From: Sphingobacterium sp. BN32
Lineage (GTDB): Bacteria > Bacteroidota > Bacteroidia > Sphingobacteriales > Sphingobacteriaceae
Direction of reading: 5' to 3'
DNA length: 64,000 bases
NCBI RefSeq assembly: GCF_030503615.1
Contig: NZ_CP129963.1
Span: forward strand, 1,426,001-1,490,000
Notes under the pieces: model-generated
Told to the model about the DNA's origin: nothing
The model's database searches: none
Seen by the model: only the letters and a program-made list of their open reading frames with translations
Made by a program: the position numbers and the translations under genes
Shown: positions 62,300-64,000 of the stretch, piece after piece
Position numbering within the stretch: the stretch's first letter is position 1
How the letters are laid out: each line of letters begins with the position of its first letter

Positions 62300-62840
62300 A
62301 ATTTAAATTTAATGTGAGACCTTTCATGACGGTACTTAGACTCTTTCGAGCACGGTGTAAAATCACCTTGCTATTGCTTTCGGTCCAGCCTGTGATTTCT
62401 ACAATTTCCTTTACGCTTAATTCTTCCAAATAAAATAGTCTTAACAGGAGACTCTCGTTGGCAGGAATTTTCAGTAATGCTTCGTTAATAATTTGGCTCT
62501 GTTCTTTTTTGAGTAATTGCTGCTCGATATTTTCAAATGCAGATTGATCGTGCTTCTCAATTACAAATTCTACATCGCTGATCTTATTCTTCTGCCGATA
62601 CTTATATGCCGTTCGTACGACGATTTTATAGAACCAGGTACTGAATTTTGCCTGTTTCTTAAAACTGCCGAGCGATAAGTAAGCTTCAACAAAAGAGTCT
62701 TGTACGACTTCTTCTGCAAAAAGCTCATTCTTTACCATAGAAATAGCAACGGAAAAGGCCATGTCCTTGTAGGTACTTATGAAATACCTAAAAGCATGGC
62801 GATCTCCGGATAATATTTTATCGAGGTAAATATTATCCAT
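62289..62840 (-). CDS. ECF-type RNA polymerase sigma factor
   Basis: A 183-residue sigma-70 family protein from ATG 62840; earlier codons belong to the overlapping gene. Region 2 spans about 10-80 (DRHAFRYFISTYKDMAFSVAISMVKNELFAEEVVQDSFVEAYLSLGSFKKQAKFSTWFYKIV), with the DSFVEAY -10 recognition helix. Region 4 (about 115-170) has LLLRLFYLEELSVKEIVEITGWTESNSKVILHRARKSL. It overlaps its upstream neighbour by 8 nt and its downstream one by 11 nt, so all three are coupled. Target promoters unknown. Confidence 0.93.
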   Translation of the reverse strand: MDNIYLDKILSGDRHAFRYFISTYKDMAFSVAISMVKNELFAEEVVQDSFVEAYLSLGSFKKQAKFSTWFYKIVVRTAYKYRQKNKISDVEFVIEKHDQSAFENIEQQLLKKEQSQIINEALLKIPANESLLLRLFYLEELSVKEIVEITGWTESNSKVILHRARKSLSTVMKGLTLNLNYGS

Positions 62841-63171
62841 CAATTTCTTCCTCGTTCGTGTTGATACGATCTGCAATGAATAGGGAGGCACCAACACAGA
62901 AGGTTATCGTGCCGATAATAAAAAATCCTCTGCTGTCATTGTCTTGAATAACATTTAGATTCTGTAACATTCCTACAAGGAGTAATCCTATAGAAAATCC
63001 CAAAACAACGATACCTGTTTTCTTCCATGAAAACCTAGACTTCGGCGATCTTGGAATAGGCCCGCCCAGCGTTTTAATGGCGTCATAACGGAATTTAGTT
63101 ACGAAATAAATACTTAATGTCACACAGGCGCACAATGCCGCTGGAACCAATATTCCTACTAATTCTTTCAT
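62833..63171 (-). CDS. Membrane protein, DUF6249-like, upstream of the sigma factor
   Basis: A 112-residue protein with three hydrophobic segments (about 5-24, 50-70 and 82-100), starting MKELVGILVPAALCACVTLSIYF. The opening resembles small DUF6249-type proteins often found with ECF sigma genes in Bacteroidetes, from memory. It is first in the overlapping trio and ends 8 nt inside the sigma gene. A role in sensing an envelope signal is possible but not shown. Confidence 0.65.
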   Translation of the reverse strand: MKELVGILVPAALCACVTLSIYFVTKFRYDAIKTLGGPIPRSPKSRFSWKKTGIVVLGFSIGLLLVGMLQNLNVIQDNDSRGFFIIGTITFCVGASLFIADRINTNEEEIDG

Positions 63172-63274
63172 AGTTTATTTGTTTTTCTTCATTAGTGTAT
63201 GCCAATAAAGAAAAGGTTACAAGAATTTGAAAAATAATATTCAGAGATGTAAGAATAGGGGGGATCTTGCTGCG

Positions 63275-63649
63275 CTATTGCGAATCTGAGCCTCGGAGTA
63301 TCTTCTCCATTTTTTTACCTTTGGCCAGTTCGTCGATAATCTTATCAAGATATCTCGCTTTTTGGGTCAGGGGGTTTTCAATTTCTTCCACCCGGTATCC
63401 ACAGATAACACCGGTAATCAGATGCGCATTCGGATTTAGGTTGGCCTCTTTGAAGAATTCTTCAAATGTGACTTTTTGATCGATAAGTTCTTGAATTTTC
63501 TTTTTATCGAAGCCGGTTAGCCAAGTGATAACCTGATCGAGCTCTTCGATTGTTCTACCTTTCGCTTCTACCTTTTGTACATACATGGGATAGACCGAAC
63601 CGAAGATCATCTTCGCGATACGTTCATTATGTTTATCTGTAGTCTTCAT
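63275..63649 (-). CDS. DUF2200 family protein
   Basis: A 124-residue soluble protein matching DUF2200: [27 protein letters not shown] near the N-terminus, [13 protein letters not shown], then [48 protein letters not shown]. This family is widespread as single copies and its biochemical role is unknown. It is probably monocistronic. The sequence pattern is strongly conserved, so the family call is firm. Confidence 0.9.
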   Translation of the reverse strand: MKTTDKHNERIAKMIFGSVYPMYVQKVEAKGRTIEELDQVITWLTGFDKKKIQELIDQKVTFEEFFKEANLNPNAHLITGVICGYRVEEIENPLTQKARYLDKIIDELAKGKKMEKILRGSDSQ

Positions 63650-63751
63650 CGTTTAAGCTGCTTTTCATACAATTTTACAAATTGTTTGACAATGCGGCAA
63701 TACCAACATAAAACTAGGCTGCGAAAGGAGGCTTCTTTGGATTCAATGAGT

Positions 63752-64000
63752 TTAGCTCAAATGGTAGCTTTGGTTCTTAAACTCCATGGACGCATAAACG
63801 GCATACTTGTCCTTATTTAGCGGATAGTCCCAGCAGCCCATTCTATGATATATTTGTCCACCAAATCCGGATTTGAAACGGTACAGTCCATACATAGGGT
63901 GTGCGGGGTCAGCCTGAGGTGAGATCCCAAAGAAATCATATTCTGTACAGCCTTTTTCCTTAGCAATCTGCATGGCTTTCCACTGCAGCGCATAGGTTGC
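63752..64000 (-). CDS. FemAB-type peptidoglycan aminoacyltransferase, C-terminal part
   Basis: Only the last 82 or so residues lie in the window; the frame continues past the right edge. The stretch ALQWKAMQIAKEKGCTEYDFFGI, then GLYRFKSGFGGQIYHRMGCWDYPLNKDKY, is typical of the end of FemA/FemB proteins, GNAT-fold enzymes that add amino acids from tRNA to peptidoglycan cross-bridges. In Bacteroidetes such proteins may act on other acceptors. Length, start and substrate cannot be judged from this fragment. Confidence 0.75.
   Translation of the reverse strand, partial: ATYALQWKAMQIAKEKGCTEYDFFGISPQADPAHPMYGLYRFKSGFGGQIYHRMGCWDYPLNKDKYAVYASMEFKNQSYHLS

Overview
The window looks like chromosome of a Sphingobacteriaceae bacterium, probably Sphingobacterium or a close relative. 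Signs are the Bacteroidetes -7 promoter motif (TAnnTTTG) in front of many genes, weak ribosome binding sites, moderate-to-low GC, and Bacteroidetes-typical families (DUF1080, DUF4397, DUF4890, DUF5362, GIN-domain and DUF4126 proteins, a GH31 enzyme with accessory domains, an FemAB-type protein). No rRNA, tRNA, transposase, phage gene or CRISPR array was recognised. The first and last genes are cut by the window edges. Family names are from memory of motifs; no search was run.

Layout. 0-9.7 kb: end of a two-domain DUF1080 protein, a tiny membrane protein, smc, a DUF6882-like protein, a DUF4397 lipoprotein, a suppressor-of-fused-like protein and htpG. 9.8-13.3 kb: a flippase/glycosyltransferase pair and a small secreted DUF4890-like protein. 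13.4-19.3 kb: sbcCD, a diheme cytochrome c with a selenoprotein-W-like protein, and a secreted esterase. 20-28 kb: a DUF5362-like membrane protein, two secreted proteins, guaA, a lipoprotein, an RNA methyltransferase, a universal stress protein and ychF. 28-38.6 kb: a secreted basic protein, a polysaccharide deacetylase, an ABC exporter, an acyltransferase, a DUF4126 protein, an ABC-F ATPase, pyrD, an NlpE-like lipoprotein and a CBS-domain protein. 38.8-45.7 kb: thiD, then four accessory genes: a DGNHRY protein plus a HAD protein of the RNA-repair type on the + strand, and a TIR-transmembrane-beta-propeller protein plus a TrkA-N/RyR membrane protein on the - strand. 45.9-50.4 kb: a 1283-residue GH31 glycosidase and a beta-barrel-like protein. 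50.6-58.1 kb: a complete heavy-metal efflux operon in transcription order response regulator, histidine kinase, TolC-like protein, adaptor, CzcA/CusA-type pump. 58.2-64 kb: an FAD oxidoreductase, YceI, a candidate small RNA, a LacI regulator, an overlapping sigma-factor gene trio, DUF2200 and an FemAB-type end.

The two most unusual things are these. First, the TIR / TrkA-RyR gene pair (40687-45701) looks like a two-gene sensing and effector system, plausibly anti-phage. Second, a modular intergenic repeat family occurs in three islands (about 1.8-2.1, 19.4-20.0 and 32.8-34.4 kb). It has about 21 copies of a 29-nt core in tandem arrays of 46 or 69 nt, a near-perfect 80-bp palindrome, and 42-50 bp inverted flanks, one pair of which brackets the DUF4126 gene. 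Neither is explained by the ordinary gene content.
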